DNA of 64,000 nt from Haematobia irritans (lineage: Eukaryota; Arthropoda; Insecta; Diptera; Muscidae), in assembly GCF_050003625.1 (NCBI RefSeq), contig NC_134400.1:195871918-195935917 (forward strand), written 5' to 3'. Made by a program: the position numbers and the translations under genes. Within the stretch, counting starts at the first letter, position 1, and each line of letters starts with the position of its first letter. Shown here in pieces: positions 20,879-32,475 of the stretch. The notes under the pieces are model-generated. The model had not been told where the DNA came from. It worked only from the letters and a program-made list of their open reading frames with translations, and made no database searches.

Positions 20879-21655
20879 CTAGCTCTCATATATATCTTTC
20901 GCCCGATTTACACTCATATGACCACGGGGCCAAAGTTGAAATTTTGCAGAATTATTATTCTAACTATGAATGCCAAATTTAGTCACAATCGGTTCAGATT
21001 ATATATAGCTCCCATATATATGTACACCAGAATTGGGGAAATATCGTAGACTGTTTGATATTTTAGACCCATTTTCAATGGGAATTTCCTCCAATTGACT
21101 GGATAGTTTCCACAGAGAATATATTTAATATGATATTTAAGTGTGTCAAGTTTGATCTAATTTGGATCATATTTAGATAAAGCCTCCATATATTCGTTTT
21201 TCCGGTTTATACAAATATGGCCAAAATTTACACACTTTACATAAAATTCTGTGATGATTTCCCCATATCTTAGTCATATCCTACACACCGTAATGCCGGA
21301 ATTTCCACAGAACAGTTGAGTTTTAAATAAGGCTCCAAGTCGCCCGACTTGACCAAATAATATATCACAACCCACACTTGACCACATATCTTAGCGAGAA
21401 TCAGTATTATTGTTTCAATTGAGCTTTGAAATATGTGGAAAACCTTATTCTGACAGCAAGGCTTAGATAAAGACGCCGTTTTATCCATATTTCAATAGAT
21501 ATATGTCGTAAATAAGCCAAAAATAGCTAAAAGGGTCATGAAAAAAAAGCCAAAAAAAAGCTAAAAGCTAAATGCATTTTTTCCCCGCTAAACGACTTCA
21601 AAACAAAGCCAAATCTAGCGGGAAAATAGCTAAATTGGCAACGCTGTGTGTGTGT

Positions 21656-22601
21656 GTGAATAAATGTAAGTGATGTTATTAAAACGCATGCCACACATCG
21701 GACAGGTGTGCCCCAACTCATCTATACATAGAGTAGCCGATGGTCTGTAATCTGACATTAATCGCTCTCGTTCTCTATCTGCCTGCTAAAAGATCGTTTA
21801 CAGACCATAACAACGATTATAATCAAACAACAAACATTCAAGTGTTATTGTAACGACATTGATTAGTGTGTGGCAATAGGTGTTGAGATGTTAAGGTGTT
21901 CATAAATTCTTACTCAAAACAAAAACAAAAATCTCAGAGGGAATGATATAAAGAGATGTCCTCCTACTGGTCTACAATCACCTCCCTCTCCCCACTATTA
22001 AGTAATTTAATCATACCAGTTTTCATTCATTTATGGCATATTTTCTAATTTGGAACACACACAGACACAGCCACAGGCAACTTAAATACTTGAGATTTTA
22101 TTTTTTTTTATTGCAATCTGTACAAAAAAAAGTGGTCTTTAATTGTTCTAATGTGAATAGATTTAATGAACAATTAATTACATTTGATCAAATGGACGGA
22201 CATAAAGAACAAATAAAATAGGACATATGGACTATTGAACCGGTTGAGAAATGTTCGAATAGCATTTGTCATTGTTTGATTTGAAAGACCAAATTTTAAC
22301 TTTTCACTCTGTGATGAGTGTTGGAAATTTGTCCATATACCATTTTAGGAAAATTATTTAATTATGTGTCAAAATAAAATAACTAACTTAATTACAGGAA
22401 AAAGTGTTAAATGTAATTAATTTTAGCCTTTTTTTGGAAAACAAAATTAGAAACAAAACTGGTAAATATATAACATTTATAGATTTTGACCTAAAAATAA
22501 ATATATATTTATTTATTTATATTTGCCGATTTTTCAAAAAAAAGCTATTTACATACAAAAAAAAATCCAAATTATAACAGACAATTCAAAGTAAAATTCT
22601 A
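21656..22601. other. Unique AT-rich interval, no gene recognised
   Basis: Low-complexity short open frames only. An ACACACAGACACAGCC patch lies near 22056. No exon, RNA gene or transposon end could be supported before the TA-element at 22602. Confidence 0.5.
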
Positions 22602-23000
22602 CACTTAAAAAATATTTACGTGATATTAAAGATTACGCAACCTACATTTTAGGATGCAAAATTTACAAAATATTAAGGACAAATTTCTTTAAAATAATGA
22701 CATTTTAATTAAAATAAAGTTTATAATCTTTGCTTCAACATTTTTTTCATTAAATTTAGGACACAAATTTTTTAAATTTGCGTCCCCCGTTAAAGACGTA
22801 TTTCTTTGAACTAAGGCTAATTTTTCTTAAAGTAAAGAAACACATTTTTGATTTAAAGAAATTGTCCTTAAATTAACTGGAATACTAAAACTTTAGATTT
22901 AAGATAAAAACGCTTCAAATATAGGCTAAGACTTATTCTGAGGATTTCGCGTGTTTGGTTTAAAGTTTTTTTTTTTTTTTTTTTAAATTATGAAATCATT

Positions 23001-24622
23001 TTTATACCCTCCACCATAGGATGGGGGTATATTAACTTTGTCATTCCGTTTGTAACACATCGAAATATTGCTCAAAGACCCCATAAAGTATATATTCTGG
23101 GTCGTGGTGAAATTCTGAGTCGATCTAAGCATGTCCGTCCGTCCGTCCGTCTGTCCGGCTGTCCGTCCGTCTGTGGAAATCACGCTAACTTCCGAACGAA
23201 ACTAGCTATCGACTTGAAACTTGGCACAAGTAGTTGTTATTGATGTAGGTCGGATGGTATTGAAAATGGGCCATATCGGCCCACGTTTACGTATAGCCCC
23301 CATATAAACCGATCCCCAAATTTGGCTTGCGGAGCCTTCCGGAGCAGCAAAATTCATCCGATCCGGTTGAAATTTGGTACCTGATGTTAGTATACGGTCT
23401 CTAACAACCATGCAAAAATTGGTCCATATCGGTCCATAAATATATATAGCTCCCATATAAACCGATCCCCAGATTTGACCTCCGGAGCCTCTTGGAGGAG
23501 CAAACTTCATCCTACCCGATTGAAATTTGGTACGTGGTGTTAGTATATGGTCTCTAACAACCATGCAAAAACTGGTCCATATCGGTCCATAATTATATAT
23601 AGCTCCCATATAAACCGATCCACAGATTTGACCTTCGGAGCCTCTTGGAGGGGCAAAATTCATCCGATCCGTTTGAAATTGGGTACCTGATGTTAGTATA
23701 CGGTCTCTAACAAGCATGCAAAAATTGGTCCATATCGGTCCATAATTATATATAGCTCCCATATAAACCGATCCCCAGATTTGAACTCTGGAGCCTCTTG
23801 GATGAGCAAAATTCATCCGATCCAATTGAAATTTAGTACGTGGTGTTAGTATATGGTCTCTAACAACCATGCAAAAATTGGTCCATATCGGTCCATAATT
23901 ATATATAGCTCCCATATAAACCGATCCCCAGATTTGACCTCCGGAGCCTCTTGGAGGGGCAAAAGTCATCCGATGCGGTTGAAATTTGGTACATTTCGTT
24001 AGTATATGGCCTCTAACAGCCATGTAAAAATTGTCAAATTTTATTACTATAGAAAGTCTTGTCAAAATTTCATTTCTATAGAAAGTTTTGTAAAAAGTTT
24101 ATTTCTATAGCAATGTTTGTCAACATTTTATTTCCATAGAAAATTTTGTCAAAATTTTATTTCTATAGAAAATTTTGTAAAAAATTTATTTCTGTAGAAA
24201 ATTTTGTCAACATTTTATTTCTATAAACAATTTTGTCAACATTTTATTTCTATAGAACATTTTGTCAACATTTTATTTCTATAGAAAATTTTGTCAACAT
24301 TTTATTTCTGTAGAAAATTTTGTCAACATTTTACTTCCATAGAAAAGTTTGTCAACATTTTATTTCTATAGAAAATTTTGTCAAACTGAATTATATACGT
24401 ATTTAATCGGCCTTTTTTGTTTAATATATACCCCTTATGGACTAACTTACAATTTAGAAGACAGTGTTAAAAAGTTTTACGATACCTTGCCATCGGCAAG
24501 TGTTATCGCAACCCAAGTAATTTGATTGTGGATGACAGCCTTTAGTAGAAGTTCCTACGCAATCCATGGTGGAGGGTACATAAGATTCGGCCTGGCCGAA
24601 CTTACGGCCGTATATACTTGTT
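23001..24622 (-). mobile_element. Mini-me-like element C carrying a 29-bp array
   Basis: The left edge is ATACCCTCCACCATAGG, followed by a GTCC/GTCT tract (23129-23171), a CTTGAAACTTGGCACAAG segment and five tandem 153-bp units up to about 24030. A 29-bp array follows (24033-24388), then a unique part and the hairpin AAGATTCGGCCTGGCCGAAC with TATATACTTGTTT. It has the same architecture as A and B but a diverged sequence. A continuous minus-strand frame of 287 codons (23202-24065) spans all the units. It has no recognisable domain and is best explained as a stop-free 51-codon repeat. Confidence 0.75.
24033..24388 (-). repeat. 29-bp minisatellite array inside mini-me element C
   Basis: About twelve reverse-orientation units, many with CAACATTTTATTTC in place of CAAAATTTTATTTC. 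It is bounded on both sides by mini-me sequence. The array therefore entered a mobile element or was carried by it, a possible route for spreading. Confidence 0.85.
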
Positions 24623-24892
24623 TACTTTGAAGTATCCGTTAAAGTTTGGATTTTTAAACTGGCATTTGTTTGTACGTGAGTACCTTTATTAATAAACGAC
24701 GAAAAGGAAATTAAAATTTGATAAATGAGATATGTATCCTAAGTTTAATGTTACTGGTCCTAGATTTAAAGAGACATAGGTCGCTAAAAAATTTCTTTTT
24801 TTTAAAGAAGTCGCATCTTTAGCTCGAAATCAATACCAAAATCCTTAAGGGAAAGTCAAAACCTTTGGATTCAAGTAAACTTTTTTTGAGTG

Positions 24893-25197
24893 TATATTTA
24901 GTCTATATTTGGAGCTTTTTCTATCTATAATCGCAAAATTTAGTTAATTTAAAGATTATTTCTTTAAAACAAAATACTTTACTTTAAGAAAAATGTGCCT
25001 GAATTCAACGATATACAAGTTTATCGAAGTGAGGAAATTGTCAAAGGTTATTGGCCAACATTTAATGAAAATTTTCTTCAAATAAAAAAATTATAAGCTT
25101 TCTTTTAATTAAAAGTGGTTATTTCTTAAAATTATTTCTGGCATGGTTGAGTTACCAGATAGAAGTGTCTGTTCTACATTGATCTAGCGGTTGCGAC
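24893..25197. other. Short unique interval
   Basis: AT-rich, nothing recognised. It separates the MITE from the array-edge module at 25198. Confidence 0.5.
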
Positions 25198-25300
25198 CAC
25201 GGTTGCCACAATTGGTAGAATCCTACCAAAAATGGTAGATTTTTTACTGCTTGTAGAATTCTTGATTTTTGTAGATTTTGCAAAATATTCCTCTCCAAAA
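25198..25300 (+). mobile_element. Terminal module CACGGTTGCCACA, left edge of array
   Basis: CACGGTTGCCACAATTGG, then AATCCTACCAAAAATGGTAG, then a TTTTGTAGATTTTGC segment and AAATATTCCTCTCC, after which the 29-bp array starts. It matches 31488-31610, and its minus-strand counterpart is at 17791-17843. AATATTCCTCTCCAA also occurs at about 40793 inside another array. Confidence 0.55.
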
Positions 25301-25309
25301 AAAAAAATA

Positions 25310-27925
25310 CAAATTTTTCTATAGAAATAAAATTTTGACAAACTTTTCTATTGAAATAAAATTTTGACAAAATTTTCTATAGAAATAAAATTTATGCAAA
25401 ATTTTATTTGTATAGAAAATTTGGTCAAAATTTTGTCCAAATTTTGTATTTCTATAGAAAATTTTTTCAAAATTATATTTCAATAGAAAATTTTCTCAAA
25501 ATTTTATTTCTATAGAACATTTTGCGTTAACTTAGTCAAAATTTTAATTATATAGAAAATTTTGTCAAAATTGTATTTCTATAGAACATTTTGCGTTAAC
25601 ATAGTCAGGAACATTTTGCGTTAACTTAGTCAAAATTTTAATTCTACAGAAAATTTGTCAAAATATTATTTCTATAGAAAATTTTCTCAAAATTTTATTT
25701 CTATAGAAAATTTTGTATTTCTATATAAAATTTTGCCAAAATTTTATTTCTATAGAAAATATTGTGCAAAATTTTATTTGTATAGAAAATTTTGTCAAAA
25801 TTTTATTTGTATAGAAAATTTTGTCAAAATTTTATTTGTTTAAAAAATTTTGTATTTCTATAGAAAATTTTGTCAAAATTAGTCAGGAAAATTTTGTGTT
25901 AACTTAGTCAAAATTTTGTCAAAATTTTATTTCTACAGAAAATTTGTCAACATTTTATTTCTATAGAAAATTTTGTCAATCTTTTATTTCTATAGAAAAT
26001 TTTGTCAAAATTTTATTTGTATAGAAAATTTTGTCAAAGTTTTATTTGTATAGAAAATTTTGTTAAAATTTTATTTCTATAGAAAATATTGTGCAAAATT
26101 TTATTTGTATAGAAAATTTTGTCAAAATTTTATTTCTATAGAAAATATGGTTCAAAATTTTATTTGTATAGACAAAATTTTCTATATAAATAAAATTTTG
26201 ACAAAATTTTATTTGTATAGAAAATTTGGTCAAAATTTTGTCCAAATTTTGTATTTCTATAGAAAATGTTTTCAAAATTTTATTTCTATAGAAAATTTTC
26301 TCAAAATTTTATTTCTATAGAACATTTTGAGTTAACTTAGTCAAAATTTTAATTCTATAGAAAATTTTGTCAAAATTTTATTTCTACAGAAAATTTGTCA
26401 ACATTTTATTTCTATAGAAAATTTTGTCAAACTTTTATTTCTACAGAAAATTTGTCAACATTCTATTTCTATAGAAAATTTTGTCAAACTTTTATTTCTA
26501 CAGAAAATTTGTCAAAATTTTATTTCTATAGAAAATTTTGTCAATCTTTTATTTCTATAGAAAATTTTGTCAAAATTTTATTTGCATAGAAAATTTTGTC
26601 AAAATTTTATTTGTATAGAAAATTTTGTTAAAATTTTATTTCTATAGAAAATATTGTGCAAAATTTTATTTGTATAGTAAATTTTGTCAAAATTTTATTT
26701 CTATAGAAAATATGGTTCAAAATTTTATTTATATAGACAAAATTTTCTATATAAATAAAATTTTTGACAAAATTTTATTTGTATAGAAAATTTGGTCAAA
26801 ATTTTGTCCAAATTTTGTATTTCTATAGAAAATTTTTTCAAAATTTTATTTCTATAGAAAATTTTCTCAAAATTTTATTTCTATAGAACATTTTGCGTTA
26901 ACTTAGTCAAAATTTTAATTCTATAGAAAATTTTGTCAAAATTTTATTTCTACAGAAAATTTGTCAACATTTTATTTCTATAGAAAATTTTGTCAAACTT
27001 TTATTTCTACAGAAAATTTGTCAACATTTTATTTCTATAGAAAATTTTGTTAAACTTTTATTTCTAAAGAAAATTTGTCAAAATTTTATTTCTATAGAAA
27101 ATTTTGTCAAAATTTTATGTGTATAGAAAATTTTGTTAAAATTTTATTTCTACAGCAAATTTTGTTAAAATTTTATTTCAATAGAAAATATTGTGCAAAA
27201 TTTTATTTGTATCGAAAATTTTGTAAAATTTTTCTTTCTGTAGAAAATTTTGTCAAAATTTTATTTCTATAGAACACTTTGCGTTAACATAGTCAGGAAC
27301 ATTTTGCTTTAACTTAGCCAAAATTTTATTTCTACAGAAAATTTGTCAAAATATTATTTCTATAGGAAATTTTCTCAAAATTTTATTTCTATAGAAAATT
27401 TTGTCAAAATTTTGTATTTCTATAGAAAATTTTGTCAAAATTTTATTTGTATAGAAAATTTTGTATTTCTATAGAAAATTTTGTCAAAATTTTCTATATA
27501 AATAAAATTTTGACAAAATTTCTATAGAAATAAAATTTTGACAAAATTTTCTATAGAAATAAAATTTTGACAAAATTTTCTATAGAAATAAAATTTTGCC
27601 AAAATTTTCTATAGAAATAAAATTTTGACAAAATTTTTTATAGAAATAAAATTTTGATAAAATTTTCTATAGAAATAAAATTTTGACAAAATTTTCTATA
27701 GAAATAAAATTTTGACAAAATTTTCTATAGAAATAAAATTTTGACAAAATTTTCTATATAAATAAAATTTTGACAAAATTTTCTATAGAATTAAAATTTT
27801 AACTAAATTTTCTATAGAAATAAAATTTTAACAAAATTTTCTATAGAAATAAAATTTTGACAAAATTTTCTAAAGAAATAAATTTTTGACAATATTTTTT
27901 AGAGAAATAAAATTTAGCCCTAATC
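25310..27925. repeat. 29-bp minisatellite array, mostly reverse then forward
   Basis: Two or three forward units, then reverse orientation from about 25395 to 27490, then forward to 27925. Locus-specific variants include TTTGTATAGAAAA, ATATTGTGCAAAA and an inserted TTTTGCGTTAACTTAGTC motif. Small inverted pieces (for example 26170-26200 and 26740-26780) sit at repeated positions. Confidence 0.9.
26040..27200. repeat. Higher-order repeat, 565-bp period
   Basis: GTGCAAAATTTTATTTGTAT occurs at 26091 and 26656, 565 bp apart, with a further related copy at about 27193. The intervening variants follow the same order (TATGGTTCAAAATTT, small inverted piece, TTTGGTCAAAATTTTGTCC, GTTAACTTAGTC). Confidence 0.8.
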
Positions 27926-29090
27926 CTATGTCTTATAATTGCCTGAACGGAATTAAATCATAAGTCTAATTCAAATCACTCTATTATTACGTGAATAATA
28001 ATAATTGATTTTTTTATTACAATCAAATAATTATACTTGCGTATTATTATTATTTGTACCATTTAAAAAAAAAAAAAACATATAAACATATTAAAATCGT
28101 GATCAAGATAAACTCTCCCTCACTCTACTGACACATATATGGCCTTTAAATTAAGTGTTTCAATAAAAATTTATTTCAGAAACAATTAGCAATTATTTTA
28201 GTAATTTACATTCCACCCGGAATTCCTCACCCACAGCCCCAAGGAAAATCAAAACAAAAAAAGGTATTAAGAAATGCGACTGGAGAAGGCCTTGGCAATT
28301 GTCGAAGATCGTAGATTGTTACCTTACATTGCCATGATATTGTCAAATAAGATTGACATACGCAAAATTTAACACAATTTCGGCACGAATTTCAAATTTA
28401 TATTACAAAAACAGTTGTTGTTGTTTTTGTTTTCATTAAACTAAACTATAGACAGCATATCTGCTTTTGTTCTTTTTTTTTGTTGTTGGGGAATGAATAC
28501 AGAACAAAGGCTACACACTTTTATTTTATAGACCATTCAAATTTATTTTCGGTTAAATAGAGATCGTTTCGGTTCTTAGTGGGTTTGGAGTGGTTGACCG
28601 GTAGACTAAGGCAAAAAAAAAACAAAACAAACAAAAAAATGTTAACCACCAGAAAGCCTCTAAAAATCATTTATTTTATTGCATTCTATAATGAGTGTGG
28701 CTAACAGCAATTATCGCAAGGTTTCATTACGCTTTACTACTACATTTATTGTTGGTTTTGTTGTCTTATTTTTTGTTTAATTGAAATTGTTCATACCTTT
28801 TCATAATTTCCATGAATTTATTTATGGTTGCTGCAGTGACTCAACAACAACAGCAGCAGCAGAAGCATATTTCAATTTAAATTCACTTAATAATTCTCCT
28901 TCAATTTACTTCCTGCAAATTGGCGGTTTTATTTTTATGCTCTTACAAAGTTCCCTAAACGACAGGTTTTTGGTTTTGTTGATTTATTTTATCTCAACCT
29001 TACAATAATGCACGGAAAATACTTAGAATTGCCAAAACATGTTCATAAGTTTATTGAACTACAATAAAATTGAATGTCACAGACGGATCA
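27926..29090. other. AT-rich interval, no gene recognised
   Basis: It contains a short CAACAACAACAGCAGCAGCAG tract near 28843, within a 75-codon low-complexity frame (28781-29008) with no recognisable domain. No splice-bounded exon could be argued. Nothing else is supported. Confidence 0.5.
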
Positions 29091-29841
29091 TGCGTCAAAT
29101 TTTCACAAACAATTTAAATTTTTCACTAACATTTTTAACTCGCGGCAAATAAAAGCACTAAAAGTTTCACATGAGGGCATGAGGCAAAATTTTTAATTAA
29201 AGTTTGAGAAATAAGATTTTTTTTTTTGAAAATTTGTCGCATGAAATAAAATGATTGGTGAACTTTTGAGGCATGATAAAATTTTTTTGTAATTATTCGT
29301 CTAACAAGACAATTTTTTTATCGATGAGACATATGGTTTTCTTTTTCGCCTAATACGTATTTGTTGCTGAAAGTTTGTAACATGACACAAAATGAAAATT
29401 TGTAGCATGAGATAAAATTTTGCTGAAAATTAAATTTAAAAAATTTGTTTTTTACTACCACAAAAAAAAATGTCGCATGAAATAAAACGTTTGGTGAAAT
29501 TTTGAGGCATGAGACAATTTGTTTGTAAATATTTACCTCATGTGAGTTTTCTTTATCGATGAGACATATGGTTTTCTTTTTCGCCTAGGACGAATTTGTT
29601 GCTGAAAGTTTGTAACATGACACACAAGGGAAATTTGTCGCATGTGACACAATTTTGCTGATTATTAAATTATTTTTTTTTTGTTTTTTTACTACTACAA
29701 AAAAAAAGTTGCATAATAAAATTAGATCATTATTTTTCTGCTGTCTCATATTACAAATTTAAATTCTATTTTTTTTTTTTGAAATTTGTTATGGCATGAT
29801 ATTTTTGTAAAAATCATAAGACTAGAGTTTGTGAAAATTTG

Positions 29842-30514
29842 TCTCATGAAAGAAAGAAATTATACAAAAGTTGTTTATGTTAAGCAGTGTCGCATGAAAT
29901 CTTTTTATGAAATTTTTTAAAAACAAAATTTAATTTCATACCCGCCTGGTAACCAAGGATCATTGGTTCAATCCTAGAATGGAGCAACCACAAACTAGAT
30001 TGCCTTGTCAGACCAAGTTTCATCAAATATTAGAAAATAAATTTTATCACAAAAATATCACCTACAACTTTTTACCAAAAATTATATCATGCGACAAAAA
30101 ATGGAATTAAATGTGATAAATTTTCATGCGACAAATAAAATTTGTTTTGTTTACTTTATGCGAGATATACAAACACAAAAAATTGCAGCATCGGTTTATT
30201 TACGTCAGGTGATTTTTTTTTAATTATTGTCTCATCTGTCCACATTTAATTCAATTTTTTGTCGCATGATATAATTTTTGGTAAAAAGTTGTAGGTGATA
30301 TTTTTGTGATAAAATTTATTTTCTAATATTTGATGAAACTTGGTCTGACAAGGCAATCTAGTTTGTGGTTGCTCCATTCTAGGATTGAACCAATGATCCT
30401 TGGTATACCAGGCGGGTATTAAATTAAATTTTGTTTTTAAAAAATTCTATAAAAAGATTTCATGCGACACTGCTTAACATAAACAACTTTTGTATAATTT
30501 CTTTCTTTCATGAG
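29842..30514. repeat. Inverted duplication, arms about 275 bp, axis near 30178
   Basis: The left arm is 29842-30118 and the right arm about 30240-30514. The left arm holds CCCGCCTGGTAACCAAGG and CATTGGTTCAATCCTAG; the right holds their mirror images CCTTGGTATACCAGGCGGG and CTAGGATTGAACCAATG. Only a few differences were seen. The GGTTCAATCC piece resembles a tRNA B-box, but no A-box at proper distance was found. Confidence 0.85.
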
Positions 30515-30650
30515 ATAAATTATCACAAAATCTTGTCTTATGATTTTTATGCAAAATTAAATTAATTTTCACAAAACAAATGATCAAAAATTAAATTTCG
30601 TGTCCATAAGATAAAATTGTTGATGGTGTCATATTTGGTGTTTTATTTTC

Positions 30651-31257
30651 GCATGCGATAAATTTTGAAATAGTTATAATCACGAGACAATTTTGCACTA
30701 AAAATTATCTCAGCGATCAAAAATTGTAATTTAATTTCCTCTGACGAAACAAATATTCATCAAACTTTATACCTCATGCCACAAATTTTCACACCAAAAA
30801 TATCTCATGCGACAAAAAAATAAAAATTAAATTTTGTCTCGTAAGACAAATAATCATAAAACAAGTTTGTCTCATGAGAAAATTTATCGCACGAGATAAA
30901 ATGTTTGTTGAATATATTGTCCAATGGGTCAATTTTTTGTGTTTTTATTTCTCGCATTAAAAAAATTTGATTAAATTCTATCATGAGACAATTTTGTCCC
31001 AAAAATTGCCTTATGTCGCATGCGATAAATTTTGAAATAGTTATAATCATGAGACAATTTTGCACTAAAAATTATCTCAGCGATAAAAAATTGTAATTTA
31101 ATTTCCTATGACGAAACAAATATTCATCAAACTTTATACCCCATGCCACAAATTTTCACCCAAAAAACTATCTCATGCGACAAAAAAATAAAAATTCAAT
31201 TTTGTCTCATAAGACAAAAAGTCATAAAACAAGCTTGTCTCATGAGAAAATTGATCC
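30651..31257. repeat. Direct duplication, 367-bp offset
   Basis: GCATGCGATAAATTTTGAAA starts at 30651 and at 31018. About 240 bp match closely, including GACGAAACAAATATTCATC and CATGCCACAAATTTTCAC. The two copies differ at scattered sites, so the duplication is older than the 771-bp triplication. Confidence 0.8.
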
Positions 31258-31487
31258 TATGAGATAAAATGTTTGATGAATATATTGTCCGATGGGGCAT
31301 TTTTTTGTGTTTTTATCTTTCGCATGCAACAAACTCCGATCAAAAATAAAATGAGATACATGTTCACTAAAAATTATCTCATGTGGAAAAAAATTTACAA
31401 ATATTAACTTTTTATCTCATGCCACAAATTTTCACAAACAAACTATCTTATGTGATAGAAAAATTAAAACTCAAGTTTGTCTCATGA

Positions 31488-31930
31488 GCACGGTTGTCAC
31501 AATTGGTAAACTTCTACCAAAAATGGTAGATTTTTTATTGTTTAGAAGATTTGTAGAATTCTTGATGTTTTGGTAGATTTTGCAAAATATTTCCAAGAGG
31601 TACTTAAAAAATTTTTTTATAGAAATTCAAGTTTGAGAAAATTTTATATAGAAATAAAATTTTGAGAAAATCTTGAAAAAATTTTCTATAGAAAAAAATT
31701 TTGTAAAATTTTCTATAGAAATGAAATTTTAAAAACATTTTCTATAGAAATAAAATTTTAAGAACATTTTCTATAAAGATAAAATTTTGGGATACTTCTA
31801 TAGAAATAAAATCTTTAGGAAATTTTCTATAGAAATAAAATTTTGAGAAAATTTTCTATAAAAATAAAATTTTGAGAAAATATTCTATAGAAATAAAATT
31901 TTATTGTTTGGTAGATTTTTAGTAAAATTT
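31488..31930 (+). mobile_element. Terminal module plus short 29-bp array
   Basis: GCACGGTTGTCACAATTGG, CTTCTACCAAAAATGGTAG and a TTTGGTAGATTTTGC segment lead into about ten diverged forward array units (31610-31905, mostly TTTTGAGAAAATTTTC). TTTGGTAGATTTTTAG then follows. It interrupts the TCTCATG family, which resumes near 31950. This supports the view that module plus array moves as one piece. Confidence 0.55.
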
Positions 31931-32475
31931 TCTCCAAATTTGCCAGATTATTCTTGGCTCGAGACAATTATTCAAAAAAGATTTGTCAAATAAGATAAAA
32001 TGCTTGATGAAAAATTGTCCGATCAGGCAATTTTTTGTGTTTTTATTTCTCGCATAAAATAAAATTTGATTAAAGTCTAACATGAGACAATTTTATCTCA
32101 TGTGGGAAACAATTGACAAATATTTATCAAACTTTTATATCATGCCACAAATTTTCACAAAAAACTATCTTATGCGACAAAAAAATAAAACTAAATTTTG
32201 TCTCATGGGGCAATTATTCAAAAATACACTTTTGTCTCATGAGAAAATTCGTCAACTGAGATAAAATGTTTGATGAAAATTTTTCGGATGAGGCATATTT
32301 TTGTGTTTTCACAAAAAATTGCCTCATCGGAAATTTTGTTCCTAATTAAATTCTATCATGAGACAAATTTACATAAATTTTTTCTCATAAAATTTATCGA
32401 CAAATATTCACAGAAAAAATATTTAAGTTCAATTTCGAAAAATTATTTCATGCGTTAACACTTTAAATTAAATTT

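Larger units (their letters stand above)
18833..21360 (-). mobile_element. Mini-me-like element D, rearranged
   Basis: A GTCY tract (GTCCGTCTGTCTGTCTC at about 18887-18903) is followed by minus-strand units. Their translation (GAISKSEPI) and TATATGGGAGCTATATC core match element E. The far hairpin end is missing. From 19339 on, the element consists of 771-bp tandem copies that also include part of an unrelated transposon. Confidence 0.65.
19339..21360. repeat. Tandem triplication, 771-bp period
   Basis: AGCTCTCATATATATCTTTC begins at 19339, 20110 and 20881, exactly 771 bp apart. Copies 1 and 2 are complete and copy 3 stops near 21360. Very few differences were seen, for example CCCGAATTTC against CCTGAATTTC, so the amplification is recent. 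Each full unit joins mini-me sequence to a transposase 3' end. Confidence 0.9.
18229..21647. mobile_element. hAT-like non-autonomous element hosting nested repeats
   Basis: The left end CAGCGTTGCCA is mirrored by TGGCAACGCTG at the right. The flanking 8-mers TGTGTATG and TGTGTGTG match at seven of eight positions, as expected of hAT target duplications. However, the right flank is a TG microsatellite, which weakens that point. The outer parts share subterminal AATAGCTAAAAAAAGC-like motifs. The interior is occupied by a TA-MITE end, mini-me element D and a 771-bp triplication. Confidence 0.65.
22602..24892. mobile_element. TA-targeting MITE split by mini-me element C
   Basis: The left end is CACTTAAAAAATATTT after TA (22600-22601). 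The right end is CTTTTTTTGAGTG before TA (24893-24894). Both sides carry diverged TTAAAGAAATTTCTTTAAA-like motifs. The middle is occupied by the unrelated element at 23001-24622, so the MITE itself is only about 670 bp. Confidence 0.55.
29091..32475. repeat. Second palindromic repeat family (TCTCATGAGACA motif)
   Basis: Diverged repeats built on TGTCTCATGAGACAAA and TCGCATGCGACAAA alternate with AAATTTT-rich spacers, in both orientations, at irregular spacing of about 40-70 bp. The family is distinct from the 29-bp array. It includes an inverted duplication (29842-30514) and a direct duplication (30651-30890 and 31018-31257). A module plus short 29-bp array is inserted at 31488-31930. Confidence 0.7.

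Noticed and set aside
23202..24065. A 287-codon minus-strand frame, the longest in the window
   Set aside because: Five copies of the same 51-codon unit plus a few array codons; no domain recognised. Kept as a question under findings, not as a CDS.
28781..29008. A 75-codon frame with a TTTAAAEA stretch near a CAA/CAG repeat
   Set aside because: Low-complexity frame across a short microsatellite, with no domain and no supporting splice context.
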